DNA of 32,011 bases from Oscillospiraceae bacterium (GCA_017518255.1 JAFWVK010000038.1:1-32011); one strand, 5' to 3'; shown: positions 23,841-31,976, counted from the first letter of the stretch. The notes: generated by a model from the letters alone, not told the origin. Made by a program: numbers and translations.

Positions 23841-25568
23841 TTATCGAATTTTGATGTGGCATCTGTGTTTTGCGTAGGTTTTGCAGTCCAGACGGTATTT
23901 TCCGCCGCCCTCTGCCTGCATCCCGAAGCCGTCGTAAAAATGCTCGACCATCTTATTTTTGGCTGTCGGCAGATATTCGGCTGTAAGATACCGGAAACCG
24001 CTGTCCAGTGCCGCCTGCACAATTGCATCAAACAGGCACTCCTCAACGCCGCGCCGAAGCACACGGCAGCTCATCAGCCATGTGTCGATAAACAGCGTAT
24101 CGTCACTCACTTTTTTGCAGATAACAACGCTGATGAGTCCGTGCTCTCCGTATTGATCGGAAAGCGTCATATAGCGCGTCAGATACTGCGGATCCTGCGC
24201 AATTGCGGCAATATCCGATTCCGAATAGCGGACCGTCCGGAGATTGAACTGGTTGGAGCGCTGCGTCAGCTGGGCAATCCGCGGATAATGGAAGCTGTCA
24301 AAGGGCAAAATCTCTCCCTGCATATCCAGTGAAATCAGATAATCCTCATAGCTTGTAAAGCTTGCCTGTGCAGCCGCCCGGCTTGCCTCTGCCTGATACT
24401 GAGCCGTCCTTGCAGCATCCTCCTGCGAATAGCTGACGGCTTCAAAGAGGTGCAGGCTTTCCAGAAAAGCCGGAACGAGCGCCGGATCCTCCGGCAGCTC
24501 CGGAACCGTAACCTCCGGAAGCATCTGACGAACCAGATTCCGCTCAAAGGGATTATCGTCCAGGAACACAAAGCTGTCCATGCCGATATTCAGTGTCTGC
24601 TGAATGCTGCGGATATTATCCGCCTTATTCTCCCAGTTTGCGACAAACACGGCAAAATCCTCCAGCCGAAGCACTGTCTCCGGGTGCTTCTCAAACGGTT
24701 CTTTTGCCGTATCTTCGTTATTCTTGCTGCAAACCGCAAGCAGAATGCCGCGGCGCTTCAGCTCCAGCAGCCATTTTTGCAGCGCGATAAAAGCCGGACC
24801 GTCGCCCAGTTCTCCGAGCTGAATTCCGTCGATGCCGTCATCGCCGATCACACCGCCCCAGAGCGTATTGTCCAGATCGACAACCACACACTTTTTCAGC
24901 TTTCCCGCCAGTGCCGCAACCGTATCCATCACACGGGAGACAACATCCGGCAGCGCATCCGGAATGACTGCCAGCTTTGCGAGATACCATGTGCGGTTCT
25001 CAAAAAACTGCGGTCTTCCCCGCATTGCCTGAACTGCGCTGAGTGCAATCGGATAAACATTCGGAAATTCCGCTGCAATCTTCTCACCGAACAGTGCATT
25101 CAGCTTCCGGAGCTGAAAGCCGAAAGAAGCCGGATTCCGGAGCGCATAGCTGCCGAACACGGCATCCTCCTCCTCCGGAAAATCAAACATCAGGATTTTC
25201 GCACGGGAATTGGCTGCTGCCGCCTGCCAAAGTCCGGAAAAGCGCTGCATTTCCCGCTCGGCAAACGCCGCACGCTCAGAAGGAACGGTATCCTGAAAGC
25301 GCGCTTTCACCTTCTGAACGGATGCAAACATCAGGATAAAATCCGGCTGAAATGCATAGAGCTCCGAGGCGGGGTCGAGAAGCTGCGCCTCCATCTGGTC
25401 ATAATCGGTATCCAGCACGGAAAGCTGACAGCCGCGCCGTACAGACTCACCTGCGAGAGCCGCCGCAAGCTGCTGTGTCGCGCAGTCTCCGACAATTGCA
25501 AGCTTTTTTACAGGGGATGTGCATTGCTTTGAGAGCTTTCTGAGCGCAGTATAGCTGACTGATTCCAA
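23841..25568 (-). CDS. FkbH-like HAD-IIIC family protein
   Basis: A 575-residue protein in three parts: an N-terminal SGNH-like region (IVGDCATQQ near residue 26), a HAD-IIIC domain with the nucleophile motif VVVDLDNTLWGG (Asp231, Asp233) and FLDDNPFER near 336, and a C-terminal GNAT-like acetyltransferase domain from about 430. Relatives load glyceryl groups onto carrier proteins in polyketide pathways, or act in surface sugar modification. No carrier protein or PKS is nearby, so the substrate here is unknown. The start is taken as TTG at 25568 because AAAGGAG lies eight bases before it; the GTG at 25586 would put that site inside the gene. It lies 33 bases after the amidase gene, in the same transcript. 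Confidence 0.85.
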   Translation of the reverse strand: MESVSYTALRKLSKQCTSPVKKLAIVGDCATQQLAAALAGESVRRGCQLSVLDTDYDQMEAQLLDPASELYAFQPDFILMFASVQKVKARFQDTVPSERAAFAEREMQRFSGLWQAAAANSRAKILMFDFPEEEDAVFGSYALRNPASFGFQLRKLNALFGEKIAAEFPNVYPIALSAVQAMRGRPQFFENRTWYLAKLAVIPDALPDVVSRVMDTVAALAGKLKKCVVVDLDNTLWGGVIGDDGIDGIQLGELGDGPAFIALQKWLLELKRRGILLAVCSKNNEDTAKEPFEKHPETVLRLEDFAVFVANWENKADNIRSIQQTLNIGMDSFVFLDDNPFERNLVRQMLPEVTVPELPEDPALVPAFLESLHLFEAVSYSQEDAARTAQYQAEASRAAAQASFTSYEDYLISLDMQGEILPFDSFHYPRIAQLTQRSNQFNLRTVRYSESDIAAIAQDPQYLTRYMTLSDQYGEHGLISVVICKKVSDDTLFIDTWLMSCRVLRRGVEECLFDAIVQAALDSGFRYLTAEYLPTAKNKMVEHFYDGFGMQAEGGGKYRLDCKTYAKHRCHIKIR

Positions 25569-25601
25569 GGGACTGTCTCCTTTCACATGCGCAGCGGCAT
25601 C

Positions 25602-26474
25602 TTACTGCATATTGAGATCCTGAACCTCATTCATTCTTTCTGTTATCAGTTCAGATACCGCAGCGGCAATCGCATCCGCATAATCCTGAAGATGCGAATC
25701 ATAATTCTGATTGTCTATATCTGACGTCATGAAGCCGAGTTCGATCAGGCAGCTCGGCATGTTCGTATACCGGTTGACATAATAATTATTGCTTTCGCGG
25801 TTGGCATCGGAATTCCGGAAGCCGGATTTGATGCCGCGCTTTTTGGAAATGCCCGCCTCGTCCAGAAGCTCCATGATGTACTGTGCCAGCAGCTTATCCA
25901 CGGAATTATCGCCGCCGGAATCGTTGTTGATCCAGATTTCAACGCCGTCGCCCTCAACAGCCGAATTTCTGTGCAGGGAGATGAAAAAGTCTGCATTGGC
26001 ATCATTGGCTATCCGGCACCGTTCGCTCAGTTCCACGAATGTATCGGTTGTTCTTGTCATGATCGTGCGGATATTCGGATATTTCTGAAAAGATTTTTCG
26101 AGTTCCAGACCGAGATTCAGATTATCGTCCTTCTCAAAGCGGGTCGGATTGTCCGCATTGTTCAGCGCACCGGCATCGCCGCCGCCGTGACCGGGATCAA
26201 TCACGACCAGAAATTCTTTCTGCTGCACATCGGCAGGGACAGCCGGCTGATTCTGCGTTGTGCCCGGCAGCGTCTGTTCGGGTATCGGGCCGGTCGATTC
26301 CGCGATACTGTCAGTTGATTCCGCGATACTGCTTGATTCTGCGGCAGCCGGCTTTTTTTTCTGTCCTTTTTCATCCGAACCGCTGCATTTTACGCACAAA
26401 ATAATCATCAGCAAAAGCAGCGGACCGAATACCATAATTACGCGGTCCCAGCGAATTCTTCTTCTTTTTGCCAT
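25602..26474 (-). CDS. N-acetylmuramoyl-L-alanine amidase (Amidase_3), membrane-anchored
   Basis: Cuts the amide bond between N-acetylmuramic acid and the peptide of peptidoglycan. The 290-residue protein has a basic N-terminus, one hydrophobic segment (about 11-28), a Ser/Pro/Thr-rich linker with a small internal repeat SIAEST, and a zinc amidase domain from about 87. Zinc and catalytic residues are visible: His96 in DPGHGG, Glu124, His168 in SLHRN and Glu245 in IELGF. Start at 26474 by ACAGGAG; a longer frame upstream crosses the promoter and is rejected. The protein should face the cell wall. It is the first gene of a two-gene unit with the FkbH-like protein. Confidence 0.93.
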   Translation of the reverse strand: MAKRRRIRWDRVIMVFGPLLLLMIILCVKCSGSDEKGQKKKPAAAESSSIAESTDSIAESTGPIPEQTLPGTTQNQPAVPADVQQKEFLVVIDPGHGGGDAGALNNADNPTRFEKDDNLNLGLELEKSFQKYPNIRTIMTRTTDTFVELSERCRIANDANADFFISLHRNSAVEGDGVEIWINNDSGGDNSVDKLLAQYIMELLDEAGISKKRGIKSGFRNSDANRESNNYYVNRYTNMPSCLIELGFMTSDIDNQNYDSHLQDYADAIAAAVSELITERMNEVQDLNMQ

Positions 26475-26540
26475 CCTGTTTCTCCTGTATGTTGTAACAT
26501 TTTGCTCCGCGATTCCGGAGCCAAAACTTTCACAGATATC

Positions 26541-26569
26541 ATTATACCACATTTCCGGCAAAAATGCAA
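26541..26569 (-). promoter_or_regulatory. Promoter of the amidase-FkbH operon
   Basis: Minus-strand TTGCAT (26564-26569), 17-base spacer ending TGTGG, TATAAT (26541-26546). It stands back to back with the nspC promoter, 47 bases away. Confidence 0.83.
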
Positions 26570-26615
26570 GCATCGGACAATTATTTCCGTTTTTCAGGTA
26601 ATCTCGGAATGGCAC

Positions 26616-26644
26616 TTGAAATCTCGCTGAAAATGTGCTATACT
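26616..26644 (+). promoter_or_regulatory. Promoter of nspC
   Basis: TTGAAA (26616-26621), 17-base spacer ending TGTGC, TATACT (26639-26644). Predicted start near 26651, leaving a leader of about 35 bases with AAAGGAG. Confidence 0.8.
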
Positions 26645-26684
26645 GAAAAAAATGACTCCCGCAGAGAAAGGAGTGAACCTCATC

Positions 26685-27806
26685 ATGCAGCAATATGCTC
26701 TGCCCAGCCCGTGCTATCTGATGGATCAGGCAAAACTGAAAGCGAATCTCTCCCTGCTGGAAGAACTGCGCAGGAAAACCGGCTGTAAAATTATATTTGC
26801 CCAGAAAGCGTTTTCTTCATTCCCTTTTTACACAATGATCTCCCGGTATCTGGACGGAACGGCATCCTGCTCGGCATATGAAGCACAGCTGGCACACCTG
26901 TACTTTCACGGTGAAAACCATGTATGCCAGACCGCCTATCTTCCGGATGAGATTGAAACACTCCTGTCCATCTGCGATCATATCACCTTTAATTCCCCGC
27001 TGCAGCTCGCAAAATATGCACTGAAAGCGAGAGCAAAGGGGTGCTCTGTCGGTCTGCGGATCAATCCGGAATATCTTTCTCAGCAGCTCGATGAATTTGA
27101 TCCCTGCGCACCGTACTCCCGTCTCGGAACAACAGCTGCCAACTTTCCGGAAGAATGCGCACCCCTGATTCAGGGGCTTCACGTCCATGCGCTGTATGAA
27201 CAGAATGCCGATGCACTGGAACGGCTCGTCGATGCTGTCGCTGAAAAATTCGGCAAGTGGCTGCCGGGGCTGGAATGGCTGAATCTCGGCGGCGGGCATC
27301 ATATCACGCGGCAGGGGTATCAGCTTGACAAGCTGGAGGCTGTGACGAAGAAATTACAGGAGACATACGGTCTGACGGTTTATTATGAACCGGGTGAGGC
27401 AATTGTCTGGGAGGCAGGTTATTTCATCACAACGGTCGTCGATCTGATTGACAACGGTATGCCGCTTGCAATTCTCGATGCATCCGCAGTCTGCCATGCG
27501 CCGGATATCACGGAGCTGCGGTACCGTCCGCCGCTGATCGGCGCCGACAAGCCGAATGTGCTCCCCTACCGCTACCGTCTCGGCGGAAGAAGCTGCCTCC
27601 CGGAGGATATTTTCGGTGATTATTCCTTCGATCATCCGCTTCAGATCGGAGAACGCCTGATTTTCCGGGATATGGCAATCAACACGCTTACAAAGGCCAA
27701 AATGTATACCGGAATGCCGATGCCGGCTGTCGCTGTCCGCGAATCGGACGGAAACTGCAAGATTCTGCGGAGCTTTACATTCTCGGATTACAAAAATCAC
27801 TTCTGA
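26685..27806 (+). CDS. nspC: Carboxynorspermidine/carboxyspermidine decarboxylase
   Basis: PLP enzyme of the alternative polyamine pathway that decarboxylates carboxyspermidine or carboxynorspermidine. The 373-residue protein has the alanine racemase-like fold III barrel. The PLP lysine is Lys41 in FAQKAFSS, HVHALYEQN lies mid-protein, a glycine-rich LNLGGGHHIT binds phosphate, and YYEPGEAIVWEAG and the C-terminal YRLGGRSCLPEDIFGDY are strong family marks. The start at 26685 fits GGAG about eleven bases upstream; a GTG at 26673 and an ATG at 26652 are less likely. The partner carboxy(nor)spermidine dehydrogenase is not in this window. The gene is a single unit with its own promoter and terminator. 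Confidence 0.95.
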   Translation: MQQYALPSPCYLMDQAKLKANLSLLEELRRKTGCKIIFAQKAFSSFPFYTMISRYLDGTASCSAYEAQLAHLYFHGENHVCQTAYLPDEIETLLSICDHITFNSPLQLAKYALKARAKGCSVGLRINPEYLSQQLDEFDPCAPYSRLGTTAANFPEECAPLIQGLHVHALYEQNADALERLVDAVAEKFGKWLPGLEWLNLGGGHHITRQGYQLDKLEAVTKKLQETYGLTVYYEPGEAIVWEAGYFITTVVDLIDNGMPLAILDASAVCHAPDITELRYRPPLIGADKPNVLPYRYRLGGRSCLPEDIFGDYSFDHPLQIGERLIFRDMAINTLTKAKMYTGMPMPAVAVRESDGNCKILRSFTFSDYKNHF

Positions 27807-27816
27807 ACACAAAGCA

Positions 27817-27844
27817 CGGGCTGCCAAACCGGCAGCCCGTTTTT
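27817..27844 (+). terminator. Intrinsic terminator of nspC
   Basis: Perfect CGGGCTGCC (27817-27825), five-base loop, GGCAGCCCG (27831-27839), then TTTTT. It may also serve the convergent dockerin gene, whose stop is at 27853. Confidence 0.93.
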
Positions 27845-27852
27845 CCTGTTTC

Positions 27853-29064
27853 TTAATCCGGTGCATTCGGATTTCCGGTCAGTTCCGACCACTTCACCGC
27901 CTTCTGAGAAAGCGTATACGTATAATACTGTAAAATGAACTGGGCATCGTCAATATCAACCGCACCGTCTCCGCTGACATCCGAGACCGAGAAATCGCCG
28001 GCAGTCATCAGGGAAGCAGCAGTCGTTCTTCCTGCAAGCGCCTTCGTATAATACTGCAATGTCAGCTGCGCATCTCCGACGGCGACTTCATTATCACGGT
28101 CCGTGTCTCCGAACAGTCTGCCGGAGGGAGCCATATACTTTTTCAGCAGCGCAAGATCATCGGCAGGAAGCGCCTGATAATCCGTCATCAGCATATTCTC
28201 CGCTGCCGCAGTCACACCGGCGGATGTCTTTCCCGACACACCGAGCAGATCCAGAATCACTGCGCCGATCAGTGCATGACCTGCCGCTGTCGGATGAACG
28301 TCTTTCTCGCGGATCCGGACATAAAGCCATCCGGTACCGGAAAACGCATCCGGAATCTCAGCAACTTTGATATTCTCCAAGCCCCGAATCACTTTATTCA
28401 GCTGAAGTTCCATGTTATTGATAAAATTCATCAGCTTATCGTAATTTGCCTGATTTTTCTCGGACAGCCCAGTATACTGTTCCGGCGTTACTTCAAAAGG
28501 ATTATACAAAGTCTGCATCACAATTTCGGCATCCGGGTTCAGCTCGCGGAGTTTTGCGTTGATTGCCGCATACTGATCGGGAGCCGCATTCCGGGCATCG
28601 CGCGTAACTTTTGTCAGCTGACCGATATGATACGTCGCATCACCCTCCGCTGCAAGGCGCTTTAAGGTGTCAACCAGCGTTTCCCCATCCTTCTGATACT
28701 TTTGAAAATATTCCTGCGCAGGTTTCAGAAGATCATTCGCACCGATGCTGATGCAGATAAGGTCTGCTTTTTTGACGGCTGCCTGCTTTCCGGAATCGGA
28801 AAGAACATTCAGCAGATCGGAGGTTGTACTTCCCGCAACGGCATAGTTTGTCACGGAAGCGCCTGTGCATTCGGACACAATATCGTAATAGCCCTGCTCA
28901 CCGGAACCCAGTGCATATCCGGAGGAGATGCTGTCTCCGAGCACCACAAGATTCTGATACTTCGATGCGGCTGAAACAGCCGGAGCCGGTACGGCGCAGA
29001 TTACCGAAGCCGTCAGAACCGAAGCCGTCAGCAGCACGGAGAGTTTCTTTGCTGTTTTTTTCAT
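27853..29064 (-). CDS. Secreted SGNH/GDSL hydrolase with C-terminal type I dockerin
   Basis: A 403-residue exported esterase-like protein. Signal peptide about 1-32 ending AVSAA. SGNH domain: GDSIS with Ser45, block III GAND (108-111) and a catalytic His257 in KDVHP. The usual Asp three residues before this histidine is Lys254; an Asp sits two before it. The C-terminus (about 319-386) is a dockerin with two calcium-loop/helix repeats: DTDRDNEVAVGDAQLTLQYY and DVSGDGAVDIDDAQFILQYY. It would be carried on a cohesin scaffold or the cell surface for plant-polymer deacetylation; substrate unknown. It has its own promoter and a hairpin leader. Confidence 0.92.
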   Translation of the reverse strand: MKKTAKKLSVLLTASVLTASVICAVPAPAVSAASKYQNLVVLGDSISSGYALGSGEQGYYDIVSECTGASVTNYAVAGSTTSDLLNVLSDSGKQAAVKKADLICISIGANDLLKPAQEYFQKYQKDGETLVDTLKRLAAEGDATYHIGQLTKVTRDARNAAPDQYAAINAKLRELNPDAEIVMQTLYNPFEVTPEQYTGLSEKNQANYDKLMNFINNMELQLNKVIRGLENIKVAEIPDAFSGTGWLYVRIREKDVHPTAAGHALIGAVILDLLGVSGKTSAGVTAAAENMLMTDYQALPADDLALLKKYMAPSGRLFGDTDRDNEVAVGDAQLTLQYYTKALAGRTTAASLMTAGDFSVSDVSGDGAVDIDDAQFILQYYTYTLSQKAVKWSELTGNPNAPD

Positions 29065-29088
29065 TGTTGATCGAACTCCTTTTCACAG

Positions 29089-29133
29089 TCAGACAAAAGG
29101 ACACCTCACGCAAGAGGTGTCCTTTTTGTCTGA
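29089..29133 (-). promoter_or_regulatory. Long hairpin in the leader of the SGNH-dockerin gene
   Basis: A 19-pair stem with one bulged base, arms 29089-29107 and 29114-29133, six-base loop, lying between promoter (29161-29189) and start codon (29064). Read on the minus strand the inner GGACACCTC/GAGGTGTCC stem is followed by TTTTGTCTG, like a terminator. Since it follows the promoter, it is a candidate attenuator or mRNA-stabilising element rather than the terminator of the upstream gene. Confidence 0.7.
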
Positions 29134-29160
29134 AATTACAGCCACGCTCTGTATGCATAC

Positions 29161-29189
29161 AGTGTAACAGATTTGCGTGAAAAAGTCAA
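29161..29189 (-). promoter_or_regulatory. Promoter of the SGNH-dockerin gene
   Basis: Minus-strand TTGACT (29184-29189), 17-base spacer, TACACT (29161-29166). Predicted start near 29154, just before the leader hairpin. Confidence 0.75.
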
Positions 29190-29192
29190 TGG

Positions 29193-29230
29193 TTCCGGCT
29201 GTTTTTTCACTGGAAAAACACGTTCCGGAA
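29193..29230 (-). terminator. Hairpin after the CBM-dockerin-esterase gene, probable terminator
   Basis: TTCCGG/CCGGAA outer helix (29193-29198 with 29225-29230) and GTTTTTTC/GAAAAAC inner helix, starting five bases past the stop at 29235. No downstream T-tract, so efficiency is uncertain. Confidence 0.6.
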
Positions 29231-29234
29231 TCTG

Positions 29235-31082
29235 TCAGTCAATGACTGCGATGCCGTACAGAACGAAGGTTCCGTTATCTGCGCTGGAAATGGAGACATC
29301 GAGCTGACCGGATGAAGTCTGATAATACCCGACATCGCCGTCAAGTCCGCCCCATGTCCACTGCAAATTCGAGGAAACCTTATTGGTCTTGCCGTTGACC
29401 GTGACATTGACAGAGCCCATGCCGCTGGAATTGGACTGGAACAGAAGCAGGATACCCTTTCCGTTGACGGTAAATGTCATCGGATTATTGCCGTTCTTGC
29501 TGTACGTATATCCGCCGTATTCTCTGTTGTTGGTGCCGGCTGTCCAGGAACCGGCGCTGAAATTCTGGAGAGAAGACATATTCACAAGATGCGCGGTCGC
29601 ATATTCATCGCCGAACACCGTCTTTGACGGAATCTGGTAATCATCCGAAGCATTCTCCGAACGGAGCGCACGGCGGTAATAGTAGCTGATGCAGTCTGCA
29701 ATCAGCTGATGTCCGCCGTCGCCGGGGTGAATCGTATCGCCGCTTCCGTAATTGGCATCCCAGGAAAGGGTTCCGGCACTGATTGCGTTCATAATGGCAT
29801 TTTTGCCGCTGATGACTGCAAGATCGTAGTTCTCTCCGATTTTTACCATCCAGTCCTGGCAGCTTCCGCCGGATTTCTGGCAGAGTGTAATCAAAATGAC
29901 TGCCGGTGCATTCTCCTGCATCAGGCATTTCTTCACAAGCGCTTCATAGGATTTCTTAAACCGGTCGCCGTCCTGATCGTTCACGGCAAACTCGATAAAG
30001 ATAATGTCGCAGTTCTGCGCGAAAATATCCTTGTCCACACGCATATTGCCGACAACAGAGGATGTTCCGGCAACGCCTGCATTGACAAAGCGGACATTAT
30101 TGCCCTGACCGAAGGTCTTGCTGAAATAATCGGACGCAAGGTTGACATACCGCTTGGAATCCGATGTTGCAGAGCCGCCGCCGGTAATGGAGCCGCCGAT
30201 ATAGCCGATTGTGACGTTCTCGCCTGCCTGTGCCTTTGCAATCTTTTCGCGGATTCGCGCAGTATTTCCGACACGGTAGACGCCGTCCTGATAAACCTTC
30301 TGCATCGCAGGAGAGGCAGTTTCCACATAATTGTCCCAGTCTCCGACAATCGGTGTAACGGTCGGGAACAGCAGCGCATGCTTCAGCATCGAGAGGTCTT
30401 TTGCATTGATTGCTCCGTCGCCGTCATAGTCTGCGCCCGGTTCAATTTCATCGGTTTCGGTCACAAGGAAGCGTGCGAGCTGAACGGCATCGAGCACATC
30501 CACTCTGAGGTCGCCGTTTGCATCTCCCTTTTTAATGACGGCGGGAGCGCCTTTGGCCGTCACGGTATCCAGATAAAAGGACGTCAGAGACTTGGTTGTT
30601 TCAACATAAATCACAAGATCGGAAGCACCGTCCGGAACCTTATATTCCGCATTGGCGAGCACTGTCCACTTTCCGCTCTCAACGGTTTCCAGTGCAATCT
30701 TATCATAAGCAGGCTGACCGTCGCTTCCGGTATATTGCAGAGAAAACTTCATTTCAACGGGTTCCCCGCTGAGCTGATACACCGCCGCAGACATTGCGTA
30801 GGTCTGGCCGGCAGCCATCAGCGAGGAGGCATCACGCGAAGCACCATGCCACTCTTTCTCACGGTTTGAAACATACAGACTGCATGTTCCTTCATTTGAC
30901 TCATCGGATGTCCACTGCACCGACGCGCCGCCTCTCCCGGTAAAGCTGTCGTTTGTCGTTTCAAATTCCGCCGTCAGCAGTTCTGCGGCAGAAACCGGAG
31001 CCGCAGGAATACCGCTCAGAGCGGATGCAGCCAGCATCACCCCTGCTGAAAATGCTGCATGTTTTTTCCATATCTGTTTCAT
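29235..31082 (-). CDS. Secreted multidomain SGNH esterase with carbohydrate-binding module and internal dockerin
   Basis: A 615-residue exported protein, probably a carbohydrate esterase. Signal peptide about 1-33. Residues 34-177 resemble a CBM4/9/22-type beta-sandwich. Residues 186-238 are a type I dockerin (GDANGDLRVDVLDAVQLARFL and ADYDGDGAINAKDLSMLKHALL), unusually placed inside the chain. The SGNH domain follows: GGSIT with Ser298, FAVND (Asn368) and the DxxH pair Asp449/His452 in DTIHPGDGGH. A C-terminal beta-rich region (about 495-615) may be a further binding or accessory domain. The dockerin points to a cellulosome-like assembly; no cohesin is encoded here. Substrate (acetyl-xylan, acetyl-mannan or pectin) cannot be told by eye. 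Confidence 0.9.
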   Translation of the reverse strand: MKQIWKKHAAFSAGVMLAASALSGIPAAPVSAAELLTAEFETTNDSFTGRGGASVQWTSDESNEGTCSLYVSNREKEWHGASRDASSLMAAGQTYAMSAAVYQLSGEPVEMKFSLQYTGSDGQPAYDKIALETVESGKWTVLANAEYKVPDGASDLVIYVETTKSLTSFYLDTVTAKGAPAVIKKGDANGDLRVDVLDAVQLARFLVTETDEIEPGADYDGDGAINAKDLSMLKHALLFPTVTPIVGDWDNYVETASPAMQKVYQDGVYRVGNTARIREKIAKAQAGENVTIGYIGGSITGGGSATSDSKRYVNLASDYFSKTFGQGNNVRFVNAGVAGTSSVVGNMRVDKDIFAQNCDIIFIEFAVNDQDGDRFKKSYEALVKKCLMQENAPAVILITLCQKSGGSCQDWMVKIGENYDLAVISGKNAIMNAISAGTLSWDANYGSGDTIHPGDGGHQLIADCISYYYRRALRSENASDDYQIPSKTVFGDEYATAHLVNMSSLQNFSAGSWTAGTNNREYGGYTYSKNGNNPMTFTVNGKGILLLFQSNSSGMGSVNVTVNGKTNKVSSNLQWTWGGLDGDVGYYQTSSGQLDVSISSADNGTFVLYGIAVID

Positions 31083-31139
31083 AAGAATCCTCCCATACTT
31101 GATCTGTAATATTCGGGACAGATTTTCCCCTATGTAATG

Positions 31140-31168
31140 ATTATATCAGATCAGATACGGCAGGTCAA
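31140..31168 (-). promoter_or_regulatory. Promoter of the CBM-dockerin-esterase gene
   Basis: Minus-strand TTGACC (31163-31168), 17-base spacer, TATAAT (31140-31145). It starts 38 bases past the mntP stop. Confidence 0.82.
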
Positions 31169-31205
31169 TAAAGAAAATGAATATTTACTGCATTTTTTCT
31201 TCCTT

Positions 31206-31772
31206 TCATCCAAAATTCACCGTATGCGAAAGAAAAATTTTTACACCGATTGCGATGAGGAGCAGACCGCCCAGAAGCTGTGCCTTTCCGGAAAACCAGA
31301 TTCCGAAGCGCCTGCCGATCAGCATTCCGGCGAAACTGAGCAGCATGGTGACGGCTGCAATCATCAAAACAGCCGGCAGAATCCGGAAGCCGGAAAAAGC
31401 CGAAAAACTGATGCCGACTGCCAGCGCGTCGATGCTGGTTGCGAGCCCCTGCACCAGCAAAACCGGAACCGTCAGATGCATATTCACATCCTCCGGATCC
31501 GGGTGCATCGCCTCATACGCCATTTTTCCGCCGATTACCCCAAGCATCACGAGCGCAATAAAGTGGTCAAAGGCGCAGATGATTCCGTAAAACATACTGC
31601 CGAGCAGATACCCCAGCAGCGGCATCAGCCCCTGCATACAGCCAAAGCAGAGCCCGTCTGCCAGCACCCACCTTCCGCGCAGCTTTCCTCCGCTCATTCC
31701 GTTGGTCACAGAGACGGCGCAGGCATCCGCCGCCAGCCCGACCGAGAGCAGCAGAATCTCCGTAATATGCAT
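31206..31772 (-). CDS. mntP: Manganese efflux pump
   Basis: A 188-residue inner membrane exporter of Mn2+, built from two three-helix repeats. Conserved acidic residues in the pseudo-symmetric motifs are visible: GLAADACAVS near residue 12 and TSIDALAVGIS near residue 112. Six hydrophobic segments fit the family. GGGGAGG lies about nine bases before the ATG. A possible extended -10 (TGATACAAT, 31804-31809 on the plus coordinates) lies close upstream, with a poor -35. No yybP-ykoY manganese riboswitch was recognised between this gene and the terminator at 31842-31873. Confidence 0.95.
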   Translation of the reverse strand: MHITEILLLSVGLAADACAVSVTNGMSGGKLRGRWVLADGLCFGCMQGLMPLLGYLLGSMFYGIICAFDHFIALVMLGVIGGKMAYEAMHPDPEDVNMHLTVPVLLVQGLATSIDALAVGISFSAFSGFRILPAVLMIAAVTMLLSFAGMLIGRRFGIWFSGKAQLLGGLLLIAIGVKIFLSHTVNFG

Positions 31773-31841
31773 TTCCGATTCCTCCCCGTTCCGTTATATG
31801 CTTATTGTATCACGCCCCGCACGCGGATTATGTCGCAGCAG

Positions 31842-31873
31842 AAAAAGCTGCGCAGCCGGATGACTGCGCAGCT
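31842..31873 (-). terminator. Intrinsic terminator of a minus-strand gene right of the window
   Basis: Minus-strand AGCTGCGCAG (31864-31873), eight-base loop, CTGCGCAGCT (31846-31855), then TTTTCTG. The stem resembles that of the terminator at 18961-18997. It insulates mntP from upstream transcription. Confidence 0.88.
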
Positions 31874-31938
31874 CAGTCTGTCGAAAAAGCATCTTTGACT
31901 ACAATATGTCTCCGAGACAGATGTACGAAAGATTGATA

Positions 31939-31976
31939 ATCGGGGGAGAGAAAACTCTTGTTTTCCCTCCCCCGAT
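31939..31976. other. Very stable hairpin near the right edge
   Basis: ATCGGGGGAG/CTCCCCCGAT (31939-31948 with 31967-31976), one mismatch, GAAAAC/GTTTTC (31950-31955 with 31960-31965), four-base loop TCTT. It may be a terminator or an untranslated RNA element of a gene beyond the window. The 31773-32011 interval holds no gene that I can support. Confidence 0.7.

Noticed and set aside
23303..23854. Plus-strand 183-residue hydrophobic frame over the small acidic protein gene
   Set aside because: It is the complement of an Ala/Glu/Asp-rich low-complexity gene that has its own promoter, ribosome site and terminator on the minus strand.
31773..31841. yybP-ykoY manganese riboswitch before mntP
   Set aside because: The distance is too short and the conserved core of that riboswitch is not visible.
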